64,000 nucleotides of DNA from Bin87 sp026710825 (GCA_965232815.1 OZ247427.1:186001-250000); one strand, 5' to 3'. Shown: positions 27,922-37,085, numbered from the stretch's first letter. Made by a program: numbers and translations. Notes: generated by a model from the letters alone, not told the origin.

Positions 27922-28932
27922 TTATTGACAGTGGGGGATGACTTCCTCCCCGAATAACTGGATGGCTTCCATGATGCGTTCGTGGGGAGGTCCGCCAGAG
28001 TGAGCGTGGCGCAAACGCAGCAGGAAATAGTCCGCGCCCGTCGCTTGGTTCCACCTATGGAACTCGTCAACCACCTGTTGCGGTTCACCCACTATCAAAC
28101 GATCGGGCCCGAGGTTCTGGATGTTGATATCCGATTCCTGGGTGTAGCGCCGGAATTCGTTCAGGCCATTGCGCCAGTAATACTTGTAGGCGTCCATCAC
28201 CTCTGGGCCGTATACCTGCTCCGCCTCAGCACGCGTCGGGGCGACCCAGGCGTCACGCATCAGGCAAGTCACCGGTTCGCGGCCGGCCTCTTCCGCAGCC
28301 CGTTGGTAAGCGCTGGTCAGCGCCACCGTGCTCTCCAAATCTGTGCTCGGGCCGGCGACAAATCCATCCGCGATGCGCCCGGCGCGCCGGGCTCCCGGAA
28401 CCCGGCTGGCTCCGATCCACAGCGGCGGGGCGGGATCAGAATAGGGTTTGGGCCGGATGGTGATGTCCTCCAGATTGAAATGTTCCCCCGAGAAATCGAA
28501 GCGGTCTCCGCTCCAACACTGGCGGATAATCTCGATCTCTTCCTCGAAGCGGCTGACGCGTTGCTCGATGGGGATGTCGAAAGTTCGGAAATCGACGGGT
28601 TGGTACCCGAGACCAACTCCCAGGATGAAGCGGCCCCGGGAAACGATGTCCAGCGTGATGACGTCCTCTGCCAGGTGCACCGGGTGATGCAAGGGCAAGA
28701 GGATGACCGAAGTGCCCAGGTTCAACGTCGTCGTTTGGGCAGCCACGGCGGCTGACACTATCAGAGGTGAGGGCAGGAAACCGTCGCGGTCCTGGTGGTG
28801 CTCGCCGAAAAAGCACGAGTCGAAACCAACTGACTCAGCCAGTCTCGCCTCTGCGACCACCTCGTCAACGCGCAAGGCCAGGTTTTCGCCGGCCGGCGGG
28901 TCCGCAATGGAACTGTAGATGCCGAACTTCAT
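27922..28932 (-). CDS. LLM-class flavin-dependent oxidoreductase
   Basis: A 336-residue luciferase-like protein. It has CFFGEHHQDRDGFLPSP near residue 40, LNLGTSVILLPLHHPVHLAEDVITLD, GRFILGVGLGYQPVDF, and APPLWIGASRVPGARRAG. It follows a second luciferase-like gene by only 4 bases, suggesting a paired set in one operon. Cofactor and substrate cannot be decided by eye. Confidence 0.87.
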   Translation of the reverse strand: MKFGIYSSIADPPAGENLALRVDEVVAEARLAESVGFDSCFFGEHHQDRDGFLPSPLIVSAAVAAQTTTLNLGTSVILLPLHHPVHLAEDVITLDIVSRGRFILGVGLGYQPVDFRTFDIPIEQRVSRFEEEIEIIRQCWSGDRFDFSGEHFNLEDITIRPKPYSDPAPPLWIGASRVPGARRAGRIADGFVAGPSTDLESTVALTSAYQRAAEEAGREPVTCLMRDAWVAPTRAEAEQVYGPEVMDAYKYYWRNGLNEFRRYTQESDINIQNLGPDRLIVGEPQQVVDEFHRWNQATGADYFLLRLRHAHSGGPPHERIMEAIQLFGEEVIPHCQ

Positions 28933-28936
28933 GGAC

Positions 28937-29890
28937 TCACCTAAAATGGGAGATCACCCGGTTGGAGAACATCTCCATCTGGGCAAAGTAATCGTCCGGT
29001 TCGCCGGCCAGGAACCCAAAGACGAAATCCTTCACGCCGGAGTCGATCCGCTCCTGGATGGCTCCAATGCAGTCTTCGGCGTTTCCGGTGACGCACAGAG
29101 CACGGGCGATATCCTCCGCGGTGCGTTCCGGAGTCACATATCGCTGGCCCACATGGGCGACGGCCGTTTGCAACGCCTTGTCCGGATCATCGTCGATGGC
29201 AGTTGGCTGGTTCAGGCCCCAGTGGAAATTCCCCAAATCCCTTCCGGAATGCTCCGCCATTTCGCGTACGCTGGCGTTGGACCGTCGGATACGGTTCAAG
29301 GTGAAAAGGTAGGGGTACCAACCATCCCCGGCAATCGCTGCCCGTCGGATGGCGGCGTCGCTCCGTCCCGCCACCCAGATGGGCGGGTAGGGTTCCTGCA
29401 TCGGTTTGGGTAGAAGGGTCACATCGTCGAAATTGAAAAACCTGCCGTGGTGCGAAACTTTCTCCGACGTCCAAAGATCCTTCATGACTCGCAGGATCTC
29501 GTCGGTGCGCCGACCGCGCGTATTCACCGGGATTTCCAGCGCATCGAATTCCGCCCTGGTATCTCGCTGCCCGCTGATCCCAATCCCGAAATCCAGTCGT
29601 CCTTCGGAAATCTGGTCGAGGATGGACACCATCTTCGCCAGCATCACCGGGTGGTACAGGGGAGCGATGACGATGCCGGTGAGGACGCGTATCCGGCTGG
29701 TGGCTCCCGCCGCCGCAGCCATGGCGGGGATTCCCATCATGGTGGGCCGGGGCGGGTTGCCGTCCATGATGTGTTCACCGACCGTCACGCGGTCGTAGCC
29801 CAAGTCCTCCGCCCGGCGTGCGAATTCACCAATATTCCAGTAATCATCGACACTGAGGTTGCATCCGAATGTGATTGTCTCGTTAGGCAT
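28937..29890 (-). CDS. LLM-class F420/flavin-dependent oxidoreductase
   Basis: A 317-residue luciferase-like protein. Landmarks are DRVTVGEHIMDGNPPRP, LTGIVIAPLYHPVMLAKMVSILD, GRLDFGIGISGQ and EPYPPIWVAGRSDAAIRRAA. It sits between the TlpA-like gene (21 bases upstream) and another luciferase-like gene (4 bases downstream). The two differ clearly in sequence and are not recent duplicates. Confidence 0.87.
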   Translation of the reverse strand: MPNETITFGCNLSVDDYWNIGEFARRAEDLGYDRVTVGEHIMDGNPPRPTMMGIPAMAAAAGATSRIRVLTGIVIAPLYHPVMLAKMVSILDQISEGRLDFGIGISGQRDTRAEFDALEIPVNTRGRRTDEILRVMKDLWTSEKVSHHGRFFNFDDVTLLPKPMQEPYPPIWVAGRSDAAIRRAAIAGDGWYPYLFTLNRIRRSNASVREMAEHSGRDLGNFHWGLNQPTAIDDDPDKALQTAVAHVGQRYVTPERTAEDIARALCVTGNAEDCIGAIQERIDSGVKDFVFGFLAGEPDDYFAQMEMFSNRVISHFR

Positions 29891-29911
29891 GCACGTTTCC
29901 TTGGGGTTTGT

Positions 29912-30499
29912 TTATTGGGCGAGCATTTCGTCGGTGATTTCGGTCAGCTTTTCGGTGTTCAGGACCCCCTGCCATTTCCGGTGCAGGCTGCCGTCGGAAT
30001 TGACGAAGAAGGTTGCGGGCAGCCCCAAAACACCCAACTCGCGAACCACGTCGGTATCAGCGGTGTATCCAGCGGGATAGCTGACTTCCAGTTCATTCAG
30101 CAATTTCATCGCATCTTCCTGGCTGCCCAGGCTGAAAAACTGGCCGAGGTCTACGCCAACCACCAGCGCCCTTCCCGCATAATCATCCGCGAAATGTTGA
30201 AACTCCGGCATCTCGGCGCGGCAGGGAGGACACAATCCCGCCCAGAAGTTCAGAACCACCGGTTGCCCACGCAGGTCTGACAAGGCCAAGTTCTCTCCGC
30301 CCACCACATCCTGCCCCTGATAGAACACAATGGGGAAATCGTAGATGGTATCGGCAGGCTGCTCGCCGGTGGGCGCGGTCGCGGATTCGGTACCACACGC
30401 CCCGACGCCAACCACCAGCGACAAGGAAATCAACGCAGTCCAAACCACTCCAAGCGTGGTAATCCGCGAAATACGAGGGGGCCGCACCGACGTTTTCAT
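29912..30499 (-). CDS. TlpA-like thioredoxin-fold thiol-disulfide oxidoreductase, membrane-anchored
   Basis: A 195-residue exported protein with a hydrophobic N-terminus ending VVGVGACGTES, so it is a lipoprotein or anchored. The thioredoxin domain begins about residue 70. It has the active site FWAGLCPPCRAEMP (CPPC) and the cis-Pro loop GLPATFFVNSDG. It reduces disulfides outside the membrane, for example in cytochrome c maturation. ATG at 30499 is preferred to a start 42 bases upstream, which would fall inside the promoter region. It heads a minus-strand run and is divergent from the permease at 30591. Confidence 0.85.
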   Translation of the reverse strand: MKTSVRPPRISRITTLGVVWTALISLSLVVGVGACGTESATAPTGEQPADTIYDFPIVFYQGQDVVGGENLALSDLRGQPVVLNFWAGLCPPCRAEMPEFQHFADDYAGRALVVGVDLGQFFSLGSQEDAMKLLNELEVSYPAGYTADTDVVRELGVLGLPATFFVNSDGSLHRKWQGVLNTEKLTEITDEMLAQ

Positions 30500-30505
30500 C
30501 GGTCG

Positions 30506-30558
30506 AAGGTTAGCATAGGCACTGGTGTTTGTTAAGCACACGCCATCTTGCTAACCTT
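30506..30558. promoter_or_regulatory. Inverted repeat in the divergent TlpA / permease intergenic region
   Basis: AAGGTTAGCA (30506-30515) and its exact reverse complement TGCTAACCTT (30549-30558) are separated by 33 bases. On the minus strand the left arm contains TATGCT, a possible -10 box for the TlpA-like gene. Two identical half-sites flanking a divergent promoter suggest a shared regulator, but no regulator gene is nearby. Confidence 0.4.
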
Positions 30559-30590
30559 GTCGGGCACTCGGTCGGGACATCTGCGATTGC

Positions 30591-31754
30591 ATGAATAATC
30601 TCTCTCTCACCGCCCGCCGACGTCTCAGGCTGTCGATTTCGGTAATCCTTGCCATCGCCACCGTGGTCGTCATCTGGCAACTGCTGGGCATCCTATTGCC
30701 ATTCCTTTTGAGCGGAGTGGTCGCCTATCTGCTGATACCTCTGGTGAACCTGGGGGATCGCACACCCATGGCAAGGCGTTGGCCGAATGCATGCCGCGCC
30801 GTTTTCGCCGGCCTGGCAACCCTCGCGGTCGTCCTTGCCCTGGTCGGGTTGCTGGCGTTGGGTGTTTTCCGACTGGTCGACGGTTCGATCACTCTGGCCG
30901 AACGCGCCCCCGGCATCATTGCCGAAGGCAGGGGAATCTGGGAGGAATTGCAAAACGAGTACCGCCATCGAGTTCCCCCCAACATCCAGGACACGATTGA
31001 CCCGCGCCTCAATGAGTTGCGTTCGGCGCTGGGCAACGCGGGGCTGTCCGCATTGCAGAGAATTTCCAGGGTGGCGCAAAGCGGGATATCCCAGGTGGTC
31101 GGCCTGGCGGCCTCACCGATAATCCTGTTTTACCTGTTGTTCCAGCCGTCGACTCTCGCTCGCGGGGTCAAAAATCTGCTGCCGGGGCCGTTGCGGGAGG
31201 ACCTGTCTCAAATGGGACGACTGGCGGGTGAGTCGATTGGAGCGTACATCCGGATGCAGTTGTTGCTCGGAGTGCTGGTCGGGATTGTCGTGTGGCTGGC
31301 GCTGTGGGCGATGGGCGTTCCGCTGGCGCTGCCCCTCGGTTTCCTGGCGGGCGCGGCGGAGTTGGTGCCCATCGTCGGCGCGACGATATTTATCGTGCTG
31401 GCCAGCATCGTCGTCGCGCTGGGCGACTTCACCAAACTGCCCTTTCTGATCGCTGTGTATTTCGTCGTTCAGATTCTTCAGAATACTTTGATTGTGCCCA
31501 GAATGCAGGGGCAAGCGCTGGGACTGCATCCCCTGGCTGTCATCCTGGCGTTAGCCATATTCGGGCTGTTCCTGGGATTCCTGGGCACGCTGTTGGCGGC
31601 GCCTCTCACCGCGGCCGGTTACAGAGTCCTCACCTACACACGCCAACAATGGTCATCGGCCTCGGTTTTTGAATCTGAGAGCAGTGAGACATCCGAACTC
31701 TCGCCCGGCGGTGCCGGCGGCGACGGGGATGGGGATGGCCCCGGAGGCACATAG
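30591..31754 (+). CDS. AI-2E family transporter (PerM-like permease)
   Basis: A 387-residue polytopic membrane protein. Hydrophobic segments lie at about 14-50, 62-90, 155-170, 205-330, and a C-terminal ILALAIFGLFLGFLGTLLAAPLTAA typical of the AI-2 exporter superfamily. Also typical is GRLAGESIGAYIRMQLLLG. It may export signals or act as a sodium/proton antiporter; the family is functionally broad. The tail (last 25 residues) is Gly/Asp/Glu-rich and cytoplasmic. Confidence 0.85.
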   Translation: MNNLSLTARRRLRLSISVILAIATVVVIWQLLGILLPFLLSGVVAYLLIPLVNLGDRTPMARRWPNACRAVFAGLATLAVVLALVGLLALGVFRLVDGSITLAERAPGIIAEGRGIWEELQNEYRHRVPPNIQDTIDPRLNELRSALGNAGLSALQRISRVAQSGISQVVGLAASPIILFYLLFQPSTLARGVKNLLPGPLREDLSQMGRLAGESIGAYIRMQLLLGVLVGIVVWLALWAMGVPLALPLGFLAGAAELVPIVGATIFIVLASIVVALGDFTKLPFLIAVYFVVQILQNTLIVPRMQGQALGLHPLAVILALAIFGLFLGFLGTLLAAPLTAAGYRVLTYTRQQWSSASVFESESSETSELSPGGAGGDGDGDGPGGT

Positions 31755-31827
31755 TCTATTCGTTTACCGTGGTGTACAATCGGGGCGAATTAGGTCGTCT
31801 AGCGCCAGGTCCGAGGGGGAACTTCGC

Positions 31828-33129
31828 ATGCGTATTCTGCTGATCGCCACCAATCGCCACAACCGCGTAATGAGTCGGATGCGCGCCCAACCAATACCAA
31901 TCGGACTGGCCTACGTGGCCGGCCATCTGGACCGCTCCAGGCACGAGGTCAAACTCGTGGATCTCATGTTTGCCAGCGACAATTACCTGGACGAAGTGGA
32001 ACACACGGTCCGCGACTTCAACCCAGAGTTGGTCGGGATTTCGATACGCAACCTGAGCAATCACAGTTACGTCGATCCTCAGTGGCAGCTACCCATCACC
32101 AGGAGCGTGATCGAGCGAATCCGATCAATCTCCGATGCAACGATTGTTTGCGGCGGTCCGGCGTTCAGCATCATGCCGACCCAGGTGTTCGACTATGTGC
32201 AGCCCGATTTCGGACTGGCCGGCGACGCAGGGGAGAGCTTCGCGGACCTGGCCGGACGCATCGAGATCGGCGAACCCGACTACCGGGGAATGACCGGACT
32301 GCTGTACCGGCAGGACGGTGAGGTGGTGTACAACGGGATGCGCTGTTCATCCGATTTCATCGAACGGCCCAGCCTGGACGATCTCGATATGCCCAGGTAC
32401 GCCAAGGCGGGGTTCGGTGTGAGCGTCCTCACCAAGCTGGGCGGTTTTTACTACCCCACCTCTGCCGACGACATGCGTACACCCGAAGGCGCGTGGCGGG
32501 TTATCCGCCCAATCGACGAGGTAGTTGAGGAGGTCTCGGAGGTTACCGAGCGCTACGGGCTCAAGAAGATATTCTTCGTGGACAACTGCTTCAACGTCCC
32601 GTTGGAGCACGCCAAGGACCTCTGCCACGCGTTGATGGACGCTGAGGTCAAAGTCCGTTGGAACACCTGCCTGGCCCCCTACGCGTGCGACACCGAGTTG
32701 ATCGGGTTGATGAAACAAGCCGGTTGTGGCCTCGTGATGATGGGCGGAACACGAGGTGGAGACCCGCACGAAGGGGACAACGACACCTCGCGCTACACAG
32801 CCCTGAAGGAAACCACGGAGATGTGCGAGGCGGGCGGCCTTCACTACACGATCTCGCAGCAGTTCGGCGAACCCGGGGAAACCCGCGCATCGGTCGAGAA
32901 CAAGCTCGAGTTCCTGCGCGGCCTCAAACCCTCCCTGGCCAACCTGCGCGTGGGAGTCAGCGTGATGCCCGGCACCGATGTGGCGGCCCGCTGCATTGAG
33001 GAAGGAATCATCACGGACGAATCCGAGTTGATCTCGCCGACGTTCTACATGGACGAGGAAGTGCGACCCTGGCTGGTCGATTATCTGCGGGAACTGGTCG
33101 ACGCCAACCCACGTTGGAGTTTGATGTAG
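31828..33129 (+). CDS. B12-binding / radical-SAM-like protein lacking the Fe-S cysteines
   Basis: A 433-residue protein. Residues 1-150 look like a cobalamin-binding domain of the radical-SAM type (PIGLAYVAGHLDRSRHEV, VGISIRN, CGGPAFSIMPTQVFDY, LAGDAGESFADLAG). The following region resembles the barrel of these enzymes (VVEEVSEVTERYGLKKIFFVDNCFN, MKQAGCGLVMMGG). The expected CxxxCxxC site reads LTKLGGFYYPTSADD (about 200-214), with no cysteine. So it probably cannot hold a 4Fe-4S cluster there and is not a normal radical-SAM enzyme. ATG at 31828 is chosen because GAGGGGGA precedes it. It is adjacent to DUF1800 and NHL genes. Confidence 0.78.
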   Translation: MRILLIATNRHNRVMSRMRAQPIPIGLAYVAGHLDRSRHEVKLVDLMFASDNYLDEVEHTVRDFNPELVGISIRNLSNHSYVDPQWQLPITRSVIERIRSISDATIVCGGPAFSIMPTQVFDYVQPDFGLAGDAGESFADLAGRIEIGEPDYRGMTGLLYRQDGEVVYNGMRCSSDFIERPSLDDLDMPRYAKAGFGVSVLTKLGGFYYPTSADDMRTPEGAWRVIRPIDEVVEEVSEVTERYGLKKIFFVDNCFNVPLEHAKDLCHALMDAEVKVRWNTCLAPYACDTELIGLMKQAGCGLVMMGGTRGGDPHEGDNDTSRYTALKETTEMCEAGGLHYTISQQFGEPGETRASVENKLEFLRGLKPSLANLRVGVSVMPGTDVAARCIEEGIITDESELISPTFYMDEEVRPWLVDYLRELVDANPRWSLM

Positions 33130-33171
33130 GGCCCGGACTGATCCAACTCAGAAAAACCGAGGATCCATGCA

Positions 33172-34623
33172 ATGACATCGATGCGAAATGCCCCAACCAC
33201 TCCCGGCAGGATCAAACGGGCCGATGAGGAATCAAACCGCATCGCGCACCTGTTGCGCCGAGCCGGTTTCGGGGGGACGCGGGCCGAAATCGACCGGGCC
33301 GTGGCTCAAGGCTACGAGGCCACCGTCGAGGAACTTTTGCATCCCGAACTGCAACCGGACCTGGAAATAGAAGACCTGATCCGGCGGTATCACACCGACC
33401 AGAACAGCCTGATGCTCCTGGAAAGCAGCCAGGGCTACTGGCTTTATCGCATCATCAACTCCCGGCGGCCGCTGGAAGAGAAGATGGCCCTCTTCTGGCA
33501 CGGGCTGTTTGCCACTGCTTACGGCAAGCTGAACCACGCCAAAGCGGTGGTCAACCAGACCCACACGTTCCGCAGGAACGGGCTAGGCAAATTCGCCGAT
33601 ATCCTGTTGGACCTGTCCCGCGACCCCGCCATGATCTTCTGGCTGGACAACAAGGACAACCACAAGGACGCGCCAAACGAAAACTACGGTCGGGAGCTCC
33701 TGGAACTGTTCTCGATGGGCATCGGCAATTACACCGAGGACGACGTGAAAGCGGCGGCTCGGTCGTTCACCGGGTGGACCATCGACAATGCCGAATACAT
33801 GAGCATTCGCGCCAGCAGGGATTCATTCTGGCCATACGGTCGTATCGACTGGCAATTCCGTTATCGGGATGACGACCATGATGAAAGCGAGAAAACGTTC
33901 CTGGGTCACACCGGCCAATTCGACGGCCAGGAAATCATCGACATCATCATCCGACAGCCAGCCACCGCCCATTACATCGCCAGTAAGCTCTACAATTTCT
34001 TCGTGTCTGACCGGCCAGACGAGGGCGCTATAGGTGACCTGGCCGACGAATTCATCAGAACGGAGGGCGATATCAGGTCCGTAATGCGGCGCCTTTTCCT
34101 ATCGGACTTCTTTTCTGACGAGTCGGCCCGATTTGCCCGCGTCAAGAGTCCGGCTGAGTTGGTGGGCGGCACCGCCCGTCTCGCCGGCAGCCACAGGACG
34201 CCGGAGTGGACCATCTGCAACCTGGCGATGGACGTGAATTTCATGGGCCAGGAGATACTCAATCCGCCCACCGTAGAGGGATGGCACACTGGCATGGAGT
34301 GGATCGACACGGGCAACCTGGTTGAGCGCATCAACGCCGCGGGCGCCGAGATGCGCGACACATCGCGGCCCGGGGTGCGTGCCATCATTGACCGCGTGAA
34401 ATCAGCCGGGGATGTACAGTCTCCCAATCAACTGGCCGATTCGTGCCTCAACGCCATGGGAATGTTCGAGGTGTCCGAGGGGACATTCGACAGCTTGGTG
34501 GCAATGGCAACACCCTGGAGCGAGGTTCGATTCGATCGAGAGGATACCGCCGCCTGCGCCGAAGAGCGCGTCGCGGAGATGATCCAACTGATCGTCGCAT
34601 CACGGGAATACCAGCTGGCATGA
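33172..34623 (+). CDS. DUF1800 family protein
   Basis: A 483-residue protein with the DUF1800 landmarks: HLLRRAGFGGTRAEIDRA near residue 26, EKMALFWHGLFATAYGKL at about 105, and NENYGRELLELFSMGIGNYTEDDV at about 165, followed by RSFTGWTID. The C-terminal ILNPPTVEGWHTGMEWI is also typical. No signal peptide is seen. DUF1800 usually accompanies DUF1501 genes and is of unknown function; here the next gene is an NHL-repeat protein with ATGA overlap, so the two are coupled. Confidence 0.9.
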   Translation: MTSMRNAPTTPGRIKRADEESNRIAHLLRRAGFGGTRAEIDRAVAQGYEATVEELLHPELQPDLEIEDLIRRYHTDQNSLMLLESSQGYWLYRIINSRRPLEEKMALFWHGLFATAYGKLNHAKAVVNQTHTFRRNGLGKFADILLDLSRDPAMIFWLDNKDNHKDAPNENYGRELLELFSMGIGNYTEDDVKAAARSFTGWTIDNAEYMSIRASRDSFWPYGRIDWQFRYRDDDHDESEKTFLGHTGQFDGQEIIDIIIRQPATAHYIASKLYNFFVSDRPDEGAIGDLADEFIRTEGDIRSVMRRLFLSDFFSDESARFARVKSPAELVGGTARLAGSHRTPEWTICNLAMDVNFMGQEILNPPTVEGWHTGMEWIDTGNLVERINAAGAEMRDTSRPGVRAIIDRVKSAGDVQSPNQLADSCLNAMGMFEVSEGTFDSLVAMATPWSEVRFDREDTAACAEERVAEMIQLIVASREYQLA

Positions 34624-35645
34624 CCACTGTGACCGCCACTTTCACCTACAGCCACACCGTCGGGTTCCTGGCGTACAGAGGACGCGGCTTCATCCATCCC
34701 ATAGCCCTCGCGCTGGGTGACCACGGCGTCATGTACGTGCTGAACCGCGGCGGGCCCGAGTCCGTGGGCAGGCTGGAACACAAGCGGGTGTGCATCTGCA
34801 CCGTCGACGAGGGATACATCGGCGAATGGGGAACGGGCGGCACCGGCGACGGTCAATTCTGGTGGGCCAGCGACATAGCGCGCACCGCCGATGGTAGCAT
34901 TTTCGTGACCGACGAAGCGCTACAGCGGGTCAACATTTTCGACAACGAAGGCAACTTCATTCGCCATTGGGGTGAGGTGGGCGAGGAGCAGGGTCAATTC
35001 AACCGGCCCGCCGCCATAGCAGTTGCCCCGGACGGCACGCTGCTGATCAGCGACGGGTTGAATCATCGCATACAGCGTTACACCGCCGACGGAGAATACC
35101 TGGGCGGCTGGGGCGAGTTCGGCGCACAGGCGGGACAGTTCAATACTCCCTGGGGAATAACGTGCGACGCTGATGGCAACGTTTTCGTAGCTGACTGGCG
35201 CAATGACCGGGTCCAGGCATTCACTCCCGGCGGGCGTTTCGTAGGCCAGTGGGGCACCTCGGGCGACGGGAAAGGTCAACTCAATCGGCCCGCGTCAGTG
35301 GAAGTTGACGGCGAAGGGTACGTGTACGTCGCTGATTGGGGCAACGAAAGGGTCCAGGTGTTTGCTCCCAACGGCGAGGTCGCCGCGATTCTCCTGGGCG
35401 ACGCCACCACGTCATCGTGGGCAGCCGATTACCTGGCGGCGAATCCTGACGAACAAAGGGCCAGGGCCGAAGCCAACCTGGCGCCGGCGGTTAACCCGTG
35501 GCGGGACCATCACCGTGAGGCATCCGCCGGCATCGAGGGCCGCTTCTGGGGTCCGACTTCGGTACGCGTGGATGGCGAGGGCCGGATATACGTGGTGGAC
35601 TCGTGCCGCCATCGGGTCCAGATATACCGCAAGGTTGTTGGCTAG
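34620..35645 (+). CDS. NHL-repeat beta-propeller protein
   Basis: A 341-residue protein made of about six NHL-type repeats. Recurrent pattern: GQFNRPAAIAVAPDGTLLISD, then GQFNTPWGITCDADGNVFVAD, then GQLNRPASVEVDGEGYVYVAD, each followed by an RVQ/RIQ strand. Propellers of this type mediate binding or act as scaffolds. No signal peptide is visible. ATG at 34620 overlaps the DUF1800 stop by 4 bases. The last repeat closes with GRIYVVDSCRHRVQIY. Confidence 0.88.
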   Translation: MTTVTATFTYSHTVGFLAYRGRGFIHPIALALGDHGVMYVLNRGGPESVGRLEHKRVCICTVDEGYIGEWGTGGTGDGQFWWASDIARTADGSIFVTDEALQRVNIFDNEGNFIRHWGEVGEEQGQFNRPAAIAVAPDGTLLISDGLNHRIQRYTADGEYLGGWGEFGAQAGQFNTPWGITCDADGNVFVADWRNDRVQAFTPGGRFVGQWGTSGDGKGQLNRPASVEVDGEGYVYVADWGNERVQVFAPNGEVAAILLGDATTSSWAADYLAANPDEQRARAEANLAPAVNPWRDHHREASAGIEGRFWGPTSVRVDGEGRIYVVDSCRHRVQIYRKVVG

Positions 35646-35670
35646 CGGGCGAATAGAATAACCAGATAAT

Positions 35671-35701
35671 CGTAGGGGCGGGTTTGAAACCCGCCCCTAC
35701 G
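35671..35701. repeat. Palindromic intergenic repeat (REP-like), copy 1
   Basis: Two 15-base arms that are exact reverse complements flank a single G. The core GGGGCGGGTTTGAAACCCGCCCC is shared with the copy at 63969-63999. It sits between convergent genes and may also terminate transcription of both. Confidence 0.8.
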
Positions 35702-35725
35702 CATTGCATCAGCCTCAGTTCCGGA

Positions 35726-36292
35726 CTATCCGGGGATACGCTGCAACAACGGTTCGCTCCGGTTCGGGAGCAGGTCAGTCTCGAACGTGTTGATGAGCAT
35801 TCCCAGCATGGTGTAGTTGCCCAACACCAGGGTCAACTCGATGGTGCCCTGCTGACCGAATATCTCGAGGGCGCTCTGATAACTTCCCCGGCTCACCTGG
35901 TGGTTGCGCAGGATCTCGCGCCCCAAGTGGATCACCGCAGATTCATCGGGAGCCAGGTCGGGCAACGGCGTGTTGTCGCGGATGGCATCGACAACGGCGC
36001 CGGGCACGCCAGCGTCGCGGGCCGAGGCGGCGTGAGCGTTCCAGATGTGCTGACAATCCATTTCGCGGGCGGCCACCAACATCGCCAACTCGGCGGCTTT
36101 CATCGGCAGGCTCGCATCGTTGCGGAGGTACTGGTTGAGCGCGGTGGCATGCTTGCTCGCCTCCGGCACATGGACCGTGACTGAGCCGGGTCCATACGGT
36201 GGAACCGCAGTACCATTCTGGGTAATCTCGTCGAAAGTGGCTTCCTGGCCGGCCGGCACCGTGTCTCTGGTTGCTGCTGGTAGTCGCGCCAT
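35726..36292 (-). CDS. Carboxymuconolactone decarboxylase / AhpD-like protein
   Basis: A 188-residue paralog of the protein at 27325-27885. It has AAELAMLVAAREMDCQHIWNAHAASARDAG, with the single Cys and the W..H pattern but no CxxC. Both proteins begin MAR/MPR plus a similar Pro-rich lead-in (TRDTVPAGQEATFDE). ATG at 36292 follows GGAGGAATCATT. It is downstream of the RraA-like gene on the same strand. Function unknown. Confidence 0.82.
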   Translation of the reverse strand: MARLPAATRDTVPAGQEATFDEITQNGTAVPPYGPGSVTVHVPEASKHATALNQYLRNDASLPMKAAELAMLVAAREMDCQHIWNAHAASARDAGVPGAVVDAIRDNTPLPDLAPDESAVIHLGREILRNHQVSRGSYQSALEIFGQQGTIELTLVLGNYTMLGMLINTFETDLLPNRSEPLLQRIPG

Positions 36293-36350
36293 AATGATTC
36301 CTCCTGGCTTCGGGTGGATGGTGGCGAAGTGGCGGAGTCGGACCAACCGC

Positions 36351-37085
36351 CTAACGGTAGGGTTTCTTCCCGGTTTTTTCTTCGAACAGCTTCCAGGTGT
36401 TCTCGTTAAACGGATAATATTTGCCCGGAGAACACTGTTCAATTTCGAGCTGAGCCTTGATCACGCCTTCAACTTCCTCGCGTTGATGGGCGATGTTGAT
36501 GACCTCCTGGGCCGCGCTGGCGGGCACGACCACCACGCCGTCATCGTCGCCCACGATGGCATCGCCGGGGCGCACCAACACACCGCCGCACTGGATACAG
36601 TCGTTCACCTGCCAGGGCCAAAATTCGGCGGGTCCCTGTTTGGCGGTGGCGTTGGCCGCGTACACGGGGAACCCATACTCCTTCAACGTGTTGGTGTCCC
36701 GCACCGCTCCGTCAGTGACCAGGCCACCGACGCCGCGCTGGTAGAGGCGAAAGAACTTGATGTCGCCGCCGATACTGCTGAACGGCCACCGCATCGCGTC
36801 GATAACGAGCACTTCGCCAGGGCCGCACAGTTCGAACGCCACGTATTCCGCGGAGTCTGCGGCTTTGGGCTTGTCGGCGGCGAGGTCGGGGCGATGAGGC
36901 ACGAACCGGAGGGTCACGGCGCGGCCGGCCATGTGCTGGCCGGGCTGGAGCGGTTTAGCGCCCTCGATCATGCTCATGGGCCAACCCATCACCCACAGAC
37001 CATCAATCAGCGTTTGGGTGGGTATGGTTTTCAGTGTGGCCAGCGTTTCGTCGGAAACGTAGGTAACGGATGCGGTGGAGGTCAT
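36351..37085 (-). CDS. RraA / HMG-aldolase family protein
   Basis: A 244-residue protein of the RraA-like fold, which includes 4-hydroxy-4-methyl-2-oxoglutarate aldolases and oxaloacetate decarboxylases. The active-site pattern GGLVTDGAVRDTNTL and the C-terminal VRPGDAIVGDDDGVVVVP are clear. An aldolase/decarboxylase role is more likely than RNase E inhibition in this phylum. ATG at 37085 is the first with downstream homology; the frame open upstream has no family features. Confidence 0.85.
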   Translation of the reverse strand: MTSTASVTYVSDETLATLKTIPTQTLIDGLWVMGWPMSMIEGAKPLQPGQHMAGRAVTLRFVPHRPDLAADKPKAADSAEYVAFELCGPGEVLVIDAMRWPFSSIGGDIKFFRLYQRGVGGLVTDGAVRDTNTLKEYGFPVYAANATAKQGPAEFWPWQVNDCIQCGGVLVRPGDAIVGDDDGVVVVPASAAQEVINIAHQREEVEGVIKAQLEIEQCSPGKYYPFNENTWKLFEEKTGKKPYR

